Source of the DNA: Phoronis australis
Taxonomy: Eukaryota > Phoronida > Phoronidae
Assembly: GCA_002633005.1 (NCBI GenBank)
Contig: NMRA01000476.1
Location: 255,284 to 319,283, forward strand
DNA: 64,000 nucleotides
Direction: 5' to 3'
In this document: piece after piece, positions 48,053-60,600 of the stretch
How positions within the stretch are numbered: position 1 is the first letter of the stretch
Layout of the letters: every line of letters begins with the position of its first letter
Notes under the pieces: generated by a model
Databases searched by the model: none
What the model saw: only the letters and a program-made list of their open reading frames with translations
Told to the model about the DNA's origin: nothing
Translations under genes and position numbers: made by a program

Positions 48053-48605
48053 TCACCAAACATGCCTTTGACAATGTTTCACAGCCTGTAAAGAGAGAAA
48101 AACAGAATAAAGATACTGACATGTAGTTAACCAGATACTATTATTACCAGACAAATCTCAATACATTTTCATTAAGGGGTAGCTAGCAATTACATGTGCG
48201 GCTGAAAGAACAATAAACAGTACTGAAAGTAATGATAGCAAAAACGTCAGACAGTCAATTGCCAGTCCACATTTTCTAAGCACACTGATCAAAATAATTC
48301 AGTCAATTAGATGTCATGGACGTGCAGATAAACAGCTCATCAAATAGAACACCAAAATGAGACAAATGCATATACCTAACTACAGAAGCCGATATTTACA
48401 TAGTGTTTGACGACAGTGGCACTGACAAGGACTCACTACAGATCTCAATGTAACACCGTACAAAATCGACAAATCACAGAAAAATTTTCAAGGTGTCAAA
48501 CTATGAATCTACCTGGCACTTCTGAGCATTCTCTACTGAAGCACACCAGTACACTGGACCCATGGAGCACTTATTAGCTTCAGAGGCTGAACACAAGCCA
48601 AGAAC
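48053..48605 (-). CDS. Gene A, C-terminal saposin-A domain and stop
   Basis: Exon 48513-48605 encodes KCSMGPVYWCASVENAQKCQ and exon 48053-48085 encodes AVKHCQRHVW followed by TGA. This is the prosaposin C-terminal domain and marks the end of gene A. Candidate poly(A) signals on the minus strand are at 47313-47318 and 47294-47299; a short copy of the CTCF-motif repeat would then lie in the 3' UTR. Confidence 0.9.
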
Positions 48606-51600
48606 CTAGTGACAGTGAGACAACGGTCAACTTTCATTACTTGGCTAACCAACAAGTTCATAATTGCATGACCAAACAATCATTACTTTTCCAAATATCT
48701 CCACTTTATCTTAAATCTAAATATATCGTTTAAAAACTGAAATTGTTCATGCCTTTCCATTTATTTATTATCATCATCATCATGTACAAAACACTGAATG
48801 GTAATTTTTTAAAAAGATAAGACTGAACTCAGTGACATTGGGCATATTATTCTGCATCAGGTTAATTGCTGAAGGAATCGATGACATAGCACTACTCTGA
48901 GACACATTTTGCGGTACTAAGACGTAAGCCAGTTTCAATTTAAATGTCTTAAAATGACAAGTATCATCAATTTTCTTTGTTGGTGAAATTAAAATTCAAG
49001 ACTATACCTGAAGCAACTATACATACCTGACAAACTTGGTCAGCTGGCACCTCCAAGAACTGATCGATTAACTGTTCCCCGTACTGTTGAATTAGACTCT
49101 GACACTTGGGCTGTTCATCCACCGGCACAAAGTTGCACACTTGTTCAATTGTTTTGATCACCTCCTCCTTTGTGGTATTGTCAGACAGTTGTGTGTCGAG
49201 AAACTGTACTACAACTTCACACATTTGACATAATGGACCATCTTTTGGCTTCACTGTGAATAGATTTTACTGGTAAAGGTAAATACAACACCAGATGCTT
49301 ATGACAACAATTAACCATCATCTTTATAATTATAACAGTTGACACACACTGTGATGACTGCAAGCTTTAAGACGTTACTTCAGTAATCAACAACATCTTT
49401 CAGATATTCCAAGTTGATCACAATTTCATTAGCCACAAGAAGTTATTGTGAACCTACATCGCATAAACTGGCTTTGGGGACACAGCTTAACAGCTTTACA
49501 CGATGACTTGGGATCAAATTTGTTGAGCAGTGCCTCTATAATGTTCGGTCCGTAGGCTTCAACAAACTGTTTGCATGTTCCGTTCACCGTTGGCGGCAGG
49601 GCAGCACACACTTGTTGCAGGGCTTTGAGCATTTCACCCTGAAATAGATATAAGGACTCAAAATATGACAATGACAAAAATTGGATAAATTTTAACTATG
49701 GCAATATTGATGAGTGACAAGATGAATAAATTCATTACACTGAAATTTTTATAAACTATTCTTCGTTTCAAACAAAAGAAATTTGATAACTACAACATTG
49801 CTCTAAAACTTATGACGAGATATTTTGCCTAACTATACTTTATAATAGAAGAATGTAAGATAACAATAAACATCCTACCGCGAATAAGACTTAATATATC
49901 TAGAAATTAAAACACTCATATTCCTATAGTGATATTCTTAAACTAGTAGATTTTTAGAAGAGCCCACAAATTTTTAGAAAGCATTGTACACAAATATAAA
50001 TTACAATTTAGAATCTTGCTTTTAAAAAAATTACCATGACAGTGGTAGAAAATTCACTAACTATGTAAGACTAACCTTGGTTGCATTGGATGACAGTCTA
50101 CCCTTTAGTTCACTGACAACAAATTCACATAACACACACTGTACAGGCACTTCTAAGTTTTGACTCCGTTGAATCGCTGAAACAATCATTATATGGTTTG
50201 CAAATCAAATTGCATCCACGGCAACACATAGAATAGAAAACTAAGAACTGCACTACCATTAACACTTGACTTGAAGATGTTATGAACTTACCTTCAGCCA
50301 AAAGTATCAACTTCGATTTAAACCATTTACATTACAAAACTGGTCTCAATTTTTTCCTTTCCAAGAATAGATATAGGAGACATATTTTACGACAATTCTC
50401 ATTTATTTTCAAGATTTCCTATCAAGCTTTCCTCCTAACACTTTTTCTGTGCAGATAACAGAGATTTTGTTAAGTGTCAGCCATCGGAGAGTCCGATTTA
50501 TCTTCAGAATACACAGTTGATTTTGCTTTGGACCAACCATTTGCCAAATTGATTTATGGGAATAGCGTGGACAGAATTTAATCGATGTGCCCTCGTTTGA
50601 TGTGAACTTGACAATTCAAGACGATGAACCACTCCCTTCAGAAGTTATTCATTTCCTCATCACTGATCAAGTTGGGCAAAGTTTGATTGCCGTATTTCTA
50701 TTTTTTCAAAATATCCTGACATTTCAGGACAAATGTCCAGGACCAAGAGAAAACAACGAATTCTCTGAGCTCAGTTCCAACTTTCAACATCCCACCACAC
50801 CAAAGTGTAAATCTGACCACGAGGATCTCAAAGAATTTATCAAAAACATTGTAAAAAACAACTGTTTTAGATATCCATCCAAATTACAAGAGTAGAAGGC
50901 AGGTGGCACTGCACATTATCAAACACACAATCTATCGCCATCTAGCAATGAAAAATGTTTTGTTATCACTTTCCATTCAAATTAACACAGCAAACTTACA
51001 TGTGCGAGGAAGGGTGGAGTTGCACAATTGAATGAATGTGCACACTTTCTTTGGGTCTATTCTGGCAACCAGTGCAGAAATTATATTAGGAGCATACTGG
51101 CTGACAAGTTGTTTGCATGCGTCTGTAAGGGTTGAAGGCAACTGACTGCAGACTTGATCCAGGGCATCAATAATTTCTTGCTAGAATTAATATTATGAAC
51201 CAATTAAATATGACACCATCACAATGCACAAATGCCATAAGCAGGATAACACTGAAACTGTAAGGGTACATACATCACAGAGTCCTCATTACACAATGTT
51301 AGCAATGCCATGTGACCACCAAATTTGTCCCGTTTTATTAAAACCAGTCCAGAATAGTTTGCACCGCTGGTAGCATTAATACAAGCACAGAAAGCTTTGA
51401 CAATGAATACTGTAATGTTGTAAAATATTACTGACAAAAAATGCTGACATCATTTGTTGATAAGTAATAACACGAAAATCAATTTCTTTGAAAAGAAACT
51501 ATTTTCCACAAATATTTCTGATGTCTTTGTACTTAAAAGCAACAGCAAACTACATTACGTCTCAAAATGCCACAAAAGTAAATACAAGAGCAACGCGGAG

Positions 51601-54600
51601 CGTTGAAATGTGCCCACAAATGCACCGCAAATGATGTTGATTTCTATCATGAAAATGGCCACTACATGGCGAAAAATATGTTGAATCTATCCGAAAATGG
51701 GAACATGTCATAGCTTCTCTAATAGAAAGCCATTTACAAAATTTCATAAAAATCCATCAAGGAATTTCACAGAAACAGAAGAAAACGGAAAAAAATGAAA
51801 TTGCCACTAGGGGGCAGAGCGTTCGTCATATCAGTCTGAAAGTCGTCTGTTGTCAACTTCATATAAAAACATTTGGTAAATTTAATAAAGATCCTGCAGT
51901 GGGTTTAGGAGATAGAACTCTGGGCGTAAAAAGAAAAAAACTGCCACCAGGAAACCCCACAGTAGTCAAAGTCATTGGAAAATCATCGTCAACTGTCCTC
52001 TTCACACTAACAACATATGTGCCAATTTTCACAATAATCCTTAGATTGGTTTGGTTGACAGAGGGGCGCACATCCAAAAAGACTCTAAAACAGTACAAAT
52101 GGACACTAGGTGGGGCAAAATAATACAAATCCATTCGAAAAGTAAAGAATAGTGTCACTTCACTAATTGATGCTTATGTGCCAAATTTCATAAAAATCAG
52201 TTGAGGACCTTTGAAGATAGAAAGGCAAACGTAAAAAATAAATTGCCACTGGAAGGCACACCGGTAGTCCAATCCGTCCGAAAGCCGTCATTGTTCGTCA
52301 ACTTCATATAAATACAATTGCTAAATTTAGTAAAGATCCTGCAGAGCATTTAGGAGATACAGCCATAGGTGCATAAACAAACAAAATTGCCACTAGGAGG
52401 TGCCACAGAAGTCGAAGTTGTAGGAAAATCATTGTCAGCCGTCCTCCTCATAGTGAGAACCTTTATGCCAATTTTCATAATCATTCTTAGAGTGGTTTGG
52501 TTGATAGAGGAGCGGACAGCAGAAAACAATAAAAGTGATTACTAGCTGGTGCAAAATACCTTGAATCCACCTCAAAATGATAGGTTGGCGTCATCTCTCT
52601 GATAGATGCCTACATTCCAAATTTTATGAAATTCCGTTGAGGATCTTCGAAGATACAAAGGTAAGAGCAAAAAGCTAGAATTGCCACTAGGGGGCACACC
52701 AGTATTCGGATATGTCCGAAATTGGTCATCAGCTGTTGCCAGCTTCATAGGAACACATCTGCCAAATGTCATTCAGATCCTGTGAGGGGTTTAGAAGATA
52801 CAGCTGTGGACGCCGGACACCGGATGACGGACGCCAAGACAGAGACGACGGCAATATGCACACACATATTCATATGAGCATAAAATCATTTAGAAAAAGT
52901 CCAAAAAAAATCAAAGTTAATAAATAAAAATTAGCAACAGTGCATCTTCCTCTCGACAAAATAATTAAATTCTGATCAGTCCTTGGTGTGGTGAGATACT
53001 CTATTTAAAAAAGCCAACAGTTTTCAAAGAGGACACTGCATGTGGCTTTAATGCAAACAAGTCTAGAAAATCACATAAATCATACCTCAGTAGCATTGGA
53101 AGAAAGCTTATCATCTAGAGTCTTGACAACAAATTCACACAAAGCACACTGTGGAGTGTCCTTCACTCTTCTACTTTTGGAGACTGAAAAATTTCAACAA
53201 AGTCAACTTTCATGCAACTTACATTCAAAGTAATCACTAACAGAGTTATCATGCACAAGATTCATGCAAAATCAAAAGTTACTTTCACAATTCATAACAC
53301 AACAATGCCTTTGCTTTGAAATAGAACTGCCAGTAAAATTGAGAATTTTACAAAAATGCGAGAACAAAATTTCATTCATTGTTTTGATGACCCAAACCCG
53401 AGTTTGACACATAAGATTTCTATGGCTGATAACGGCAGTGTTAGTGTGACTGGCATGTCTGTATGTGACAAAAAGAAAGTAAAAATAAACATTAGCAACT
53501 GATCAACAGCCAATTGAAACTGATGACAGGAATCACAATTTATAGATTCCGTGCCAAGGATGCTTTTGATTGTGCTGTTCAAGGACTTTTATTAAAGTAG
53601 GTTGAAGTTATAGTTTAGTATAAAGTACATAGCTTACCTGATGCAAAACCATCTTGGGTACACAACTGGAGAGATGTACACACCTTCTTAGGATCTAGAC
53701 CATTGGCTAAAGTGACAATGATGGTTGGACCATAAGTGTCAATCAACTCTTTGCATACACTCGACACAGTTGAGGGCAANTAAAAATTAGCAACAGTGCA
53801 TCTTCCTCTCGACAAAATAATTAAATTCTGATCAGTCCTTGGTGTTATATGTGTGGTGAGATACTCTATTTAAGCCAACAGTTTTCAAAGAGGACACTGC
53901 ATGTGGCTTTAATGCAAACAAGTCTAGAAAATCATATAAATCATACCTCAGTAGCATTGGAAGAAAGCTTATCATCTAGAGTCTTGACAACAAATTCACA
54001 CAAAGCACACTGTGGAGTGTCCTTCACTCTTCTACTTTTGGGGACTGAAAAATTTCAACAAAGTCAACTTTCATGCAACTTACATTCAAAGTAATCACTA
54101 ACAGAGTTATCATGCACAAGATTCATGCAAAATCAAAAGTTACTTTCACAATTCATAACACAACAATGCCTTTGCTTTGAAATAGAACTGCCAGTAAAAT
54201 TGAGAATTTTACAAAAATGCGAGAACAAAATTTCATTCATTGTTTTGATGACCCAAACCCGAGTTTGACACATAAGATTTCTATGGCTGATAACGGCAGT
54301 GTTAGTGTGACTGGCATGTCTGTATGTGACAAAAAGAAAGTAAAAATAAACATTAGCAACTGATCAACAGCCAATTGAAACTGATGACAGGAATCACAAT
54401 TTATAGATTCCGTGCCAAGGATGCTTTTGATTGTGCTGTTCAAGGACTTTTATTAAAGTAGGTTGAAGTTATAGTTTAGTATAAAGTACATAGCTTACCT
54501 GATGCAAAACCATCTTGGGTACACAACTGGAGAGATGTACACACCTTCTTAGGATCTAGACCATTGGCTAAAGTGACAATGATGGTTGGACCATAAGTGT

Positions 54601-57600
54601 CAATCAACTCTTTGCATACACTCGACACAGTTGAGGGCAACAGGGTGCAAACCTGTTCAACAGCATTGATAATTTCTTGCTGTAAAAAATAGAATTCTGT
54701 TTTATATCTCAGACATGCACTTACAACTCTAATATTTTACTTATCTCATGTGCTTCTCTTCAACAACGTCATTAAAACTTAAAGTGAAAAACAAAGAGTA
54801 GAACAGAAAATTCAAGACTAAAGAAAAAAATGGGCACTGAACATGCAACAGCAGGTTAACAAGTTAACCTCAAATAAAACATACCTGAGTGGCATTGGAG
54901 GCAAGCGTCTTATCCAACTGCGACATCACAAATTCACAGATGAGACACTGAGGGGTATTCTTGACATCTGTTTTCATAGATGTGCGAACTAACTTCACCA
55001 CAGCTGGTCTGATATTGAAGGCAGGCATCATACCTCTCAGGCCTTCAGAACACAGACCAATGGCTTTGCACACAGTAGGAGGATCCTGTGGGAATTGAAT
55101 CAAGTTGACAACATCAGACCACCTTGTTGAACAGCGTACAGTTAAGTCATGCAGTTTGTAAAACAGAAGCCAAACAGGCAGATTCATCACTCGAACAGCA
55201 ACCAGACAGTTAAAAACTCTACAAGAATTACAAATTTGTCCTTGTCAAACCTGAAATCATTATCCAAATCACTGAACCTGTCCGTTACATCAAACAAGAC
55301 TCAAAAGCAAAAACATATATGTCAATTCAATAAAGTCACAACTGAGAACAAAGTTTTCAGTTCAAGTGGATTTGTATTGTATCAATCATGAATTGGTGGC
55401 AGTGCAAATAACGTGGAAATTAAACGCTGGGCACTCAGGACCACCGTGAATAACTGTGTAATGATTATCTGAAAAGACTTAAACAATGTTCTTCACTTAC
55501 TATAAAACCTGTTTTAATGTTTAAGTGTGAAACTTGATTAACTCAAACCTGGCTTATCACTAAGTGCACGAAAGAACTCTTTAATATCAATTGCTCACAT
55601 GTCTACATCAACACAAGATGGCGCCACTTACCAGCTCGTTAGCCAAAAGCTCAAACAAAACAGGACCAAACTGCTTAACACCATCCTTGCACTGTAATGT
55701 CAATATTTACATTTTACACAAAAATTATAATGAAACAAAACTACACTTTCATTACTTAAGATGTAGACGGACGAAATATAACTGCAGCCATACTTGACCA
55801 ATGTATGGTTATGGTTTTTCTTTTTTTGAAATACTGTATTCGCAGTAATAACCGCCCATGCCCCTATAGGCGCCCCCCCACGTGTTTTCAGACTTTGCTG
55901 AAATAAGCGCCCAGTCCGTGAACGTGTAAATGCGAACAATGACGTACCTACAGTCCTAAAACTCGGCTACAGTAACGTCTTCAATTTATCAAAAAAAAAT
56001 TTTTGCACGGGTCTTCTAGACCACCAGCGGCACTGCTACGTTTGTATTTAGCCGTGACTATACACTTCAAAGTAACGCAGCGCTTCAAAAAGAATGCAAC
56101 AACGTTGCTACTCTCGCGACGACTGTGTCCCACTATGGTCTGACCTTTCAGTACAGACACATCGACGGTCTCATGAATAAAAATAACTCAGTGTTAAACG
56201 CACGTGGCCAGGAAGCGCGCGCTACATATATGAACCTGTCATCAAAGACATTAGTTGGGAACTATCCATTCATGAAACAGGTAGCATAGCATCGGTAAGA
56301 AATGAATATTGGCACTAATTTCCGACAATTTCTAATACCATAAAACAAGTTTGCATTATTTTTGAGATGGATTGTTTGATTAACCATAATTGGTGTTTTT
56401 AAGCCGAATATCTGATAAAATGACAACTGACAGTGAATACTTACACACCCTTACACCGAAAAATAACTGTCAGATAGTTACGTACACATCCAGCTACACA
56501 GCGACTAATATGGGCATTACCGAGACAAATGTCAAACGTTTTTAGCACGAGACCGGCAAGTGCTGAATGAAACACGCTCTGGTTTAGGCCTACTGCTTGT
56601 GCAAATTTCTTTAAACACAATGTACATCTAGCTCGTTAGATTGCGTGGCTCTGGCCAAAAGACGGTCTCTGCTTTGGCAAATGAACTGTGGTGACACGCA
56701 CACGCTCGCTTACTCACAAACGTAGACAAACTTAAAAACAAACGTCATGTGACAGCAACATGGGTGTTTGTCCAGACATTTTTCTCGCCGTGTTGCCGAT
56801 CATACATGTAGATGGCACGATGTTGCACAGATTTGTACTTAAACCTGCCGTTAATCCAGACTCCACGGGAACTTAAAAAAAATCTTAGGGACGCTACTTA
56901 GAAAACTTAATAAAGATTTCAGGTAATTTGCTTCTTGAGTCGAAACTATTTTCATTCAGTCATTGACGTCGCCATATCGAAGACGGCGATTTCAAGGCAG
57001 TCAGTCGGCGAGTTTTCGCCCTGGAATTTCAGCACAATTTTCTGTAAAATGAACGTAATGTAGCAGCAAAGTTTGATAGCAATGCACCACAGTTTTGTTG
57101 AAAGTCTTTCATAGATTACAGATACGTCACAGAGTGTAAATTTGATGAATCTTAGCTTCCCGTTTTGGAGACCGGGTTTCAACCACCCTGGGTTATAATA
57201 AGCGCCCCCCTGAACCGAACTTTTTTAAGCGCCCTGGGCGGTTATTACACAATCACTCAAAATGTGCCAATATATGCCATGTGAAACGTTATCGGATTAC
57301 CTGGACTATAAGGCCATGGGCTTACAGTAAAGCAGAGATTTATACTCAGTATAATGCCATGGCCTTATAGTCATTTGCATTCCGGCCTGAGCAAAAGTGT
57401 TTTTGTTGTATTTGTTACATATTAATGTTGAATGCTTTTTGAAAAACAATATTTTATGACCTTGGGCATTACTTGGTATTTTGGTGATGACTGACTGGCA
57501 AAAAATGACAACCGGTACTGTATCCCAAATCATGGTACGACCTTATTCTTGCATATATGGCCTTGGCCTTTTATTCTAGATCATTTGCATTTGAGGTGTT

Positions 57601-60600
57601 CTCAACAGCATATTAACATTTAAGGCAATGGCTTTATACGGTATTGCAAGTAATAGGGTATGCTCTTTAGATAAAGAGATGTATTCAGGCAGTTGCAGTA
57701 TTTGTCTGTGAGTGCTGAATTTTGTCCTACTACAGATGAGTCTATAGTCACATTTTGCAGTGATTTTTGTTTGTTACAAACAAATGTGTGCTCTTAACAA
57801 AGCTACAACTGTAGAAGTGTTCTTAAATACAAAATACCACAAAATGAATGACATAAAATGTCAAGTGGACTTTAAAACAGGTTTCTGAATACTAACAAAC
57901 CCAACTTACCGATGCTGCCAAAGAACCCAGCCTTTCACATAACTCTTTGTCAAGAAATTCTTCAACCTCTTCCTAAACAAATACAAAATTTGCACTCTTA
58001 ATGATCAGGGAGGGAAAGCAATATGTCCTTAACAGTTTCTTTTAAGTATCCAGTAGATATGGCCTGCAGACATTATTATAATTTTTAATTTCTTTCAAAT
58101 AACGTATTGCTTACTAAAATGCATTGGAGCAGCATTTTTCCATTACTGTGTTAAAATTATAGTTAAATCATACAATAGAACAAAATGTTTATTCAAACTG
58201 CCAGCCAAAAAGCCAAAAATAGTTTTAACAGGTTCAGACACATAACAACTGTGAAAAAGACTGTCAATAAACGTAGCACAACTGTATGCTGATATAAAGC
58301 ACACTCAAATGTAATGTCATTTCCTGCTCACAGAACCACGCTCGATAGTAAAAGTAGTCATTCTATCACACATCACACAACCACTGCAAAACAAAGCATT
58401 TGATGTTTTAAAGGTTTTACACAACCCACATCAGTTTATGTAGCAATGTGGATGAACATCAAGCAAGACCTCTGAGTCCAAAGTATACAGTAGTGCAGTG
58501 TTCAACGTAGCAAGCAACAATTACAATTCTATCACGTGAAACAGTGTTCAGTGAGACAGTACAGTGCACATAGCAAAGTGAAAGGGTGCACACTAAAACA
58601 TTGCAAAGTGAATATATTGCAAAGCGAAATACTGCAAAGTGAAATATTACCAGTAGTGAAATGGGCAAAAGTTTGGGAAAAATGCAAGCAGCACAGGATT
58701 GCAAAAATAAATAAACAGCATGCAGAGGTCTCATAAATAAAAGATCTCAATCAAGTAGCCTTACAGATGTCCTCAGACTTAAAGTGCTGACAAAATATTT
58801 TAGTAATGGATAAAAACTCCAAAATGTCTCCAAATAAATGGAATTGTAAACATTCCATTTCCTACTATTGGTATACTTTGCCAATAACTCTGTGCATCAC
58901 TTTTTTACGAGGCGAAAAAAGGTAAAAGGTGTCACCTGGTTGACACCTAGGCAGAAATTCAATACTAAAGAACGGCCCAAATGTCATATTCCATGTCCTT
59001 TTACAAATTAAAAAGAAAAATAGGAGGTTAAAATGAAAACGCAAGAAACATAAAAAGACCAGAAAATAAACAAGAAACATGCATTCCCACTTTTTGATTC
59101 TAAGGATTTCGTAGTTAGCAAGATAGCTTGTTAGTACAAAATCATCCCTCCATTCCAAGGATTTAGTAGTTAGCAAGATAGCTTGTTAGTACATCATTCT
59201 TCCATTCTAAGGAATTAGTAGTTAGCAAGATAGCTTGTTAGTACAAAATCATCCTTCCATTCCTCATTCTTACCTTGCTAAGGTGAAAAGACGTCGAGGA
59301 TCCTCAGCCAAAATCGGAGTAATTCACGTCAAATGAAACCAGTTCGCAGTCCAAAATCTCACAATCAACGCTTGCATTAGATATTGTGCAAATTATTCAC
59401 ATATTACATACTTTGCAAAATCAGCAAAGGGCAGACAATATGACTGGATGTGGAGTTTAGCACCTTACTTGACACTACTTGAGCATTGCTATAAAGTAGC
59501 AAATCCTGCAACGGCAAACTGGCGTGGGGAACAAGCAGAGTGGCTTCAGTGAAAGTGTGTGTTCCATGTGCATTTCAGGTGTGGCTAATTAACCAAGTAA
59601 GAACCAGGGTTCAATTATGGGCAGTGCTTGGCGGGGAACTTTTATCGGTTACCTGTGTCTTGTTGGCTCTGACGAGATTTTGGGCAATACCCATTGCCTC
59701 TTTACAAATGTCACAAACAGCGCTATCGGACACCTGACACAATGAGTTTGGATGATAACATGCAGAAAGGTCCAAAGATGAATGCTATCTAAAAATTATA
59801 CAGGTCTTTGAACATAAGGTGTAATTTTGATATCTTGAACTTATCTGGTCCTCTACATAGAACAGTCAAAAGACTAATGGAGTTACTATAGCTAAGACAT
59901 GTGAAATAATCATTGAGTAATCTTGACTGTGCAAAAAATGCACATATAGTTCTTTCCAATATTAGTATTTAGACACTACTTCCTACCTTCTGAGCAGCTT
60001 TGTACAGTTTTGTCTTGGTCAGTTTCATAGCGATGAGAATGGATCGATCACCACCACAGAATCCCATGGCTTGGCAGATCTTACTAGGATCCTGAAGAAA
60101 CAAGGACAGCTTAAGTTAGAGATGTAACATGTAATGTGATCATGCAGTTTAATGGCAAGTTAATGAGAACAACATTACAAGCAACAGAGTGTGTCATAAG
60201 CATAAAACTACTTTATGCTCCTGTGCATTCCGCAAGGACTCCTTGGCACAAATGTGTACAATCAAATCTCATAAAACATTCAAGTGCACTGTTCACATGT
60301 TTGCTAATGGTACAAGAAGAGCACAGTCTTGGTAAAAATTGAAATGTAACTCCAACCGATTAAACTGTACATGTAAGAGATACCCAGCAGATACCACCCA
60401 GACAAGTATAGCTAATTTTGACAATGAACGTTTCTGTCTGAACGAAATCAGGATACACAACATATACGTCTCTTGATCAAACAAGGAAGAGGCCCACAAA
60501 CATGGATAACACTGAACTGATTCAATATTTCACCAACAATAGCTGCAGTTGTTTGACGTACCACTTCAGATGAGATAAGTTGCACAACAGCGTCTGCGTA

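Noticed and set aside
48050-48060. Donor TTTG|GTGAAAC in the gene A stop exon, which would keep the final Trp and read on into gene B
   Set aside because: It ends in phase 2 and the next exon (44656) needs phase 0, so the saposin frame would be lost.
53615-53815. Open frame running through the N at 53780
   Set aside because: It crosses an assembly join between two copies of the same exon and is not a real product.
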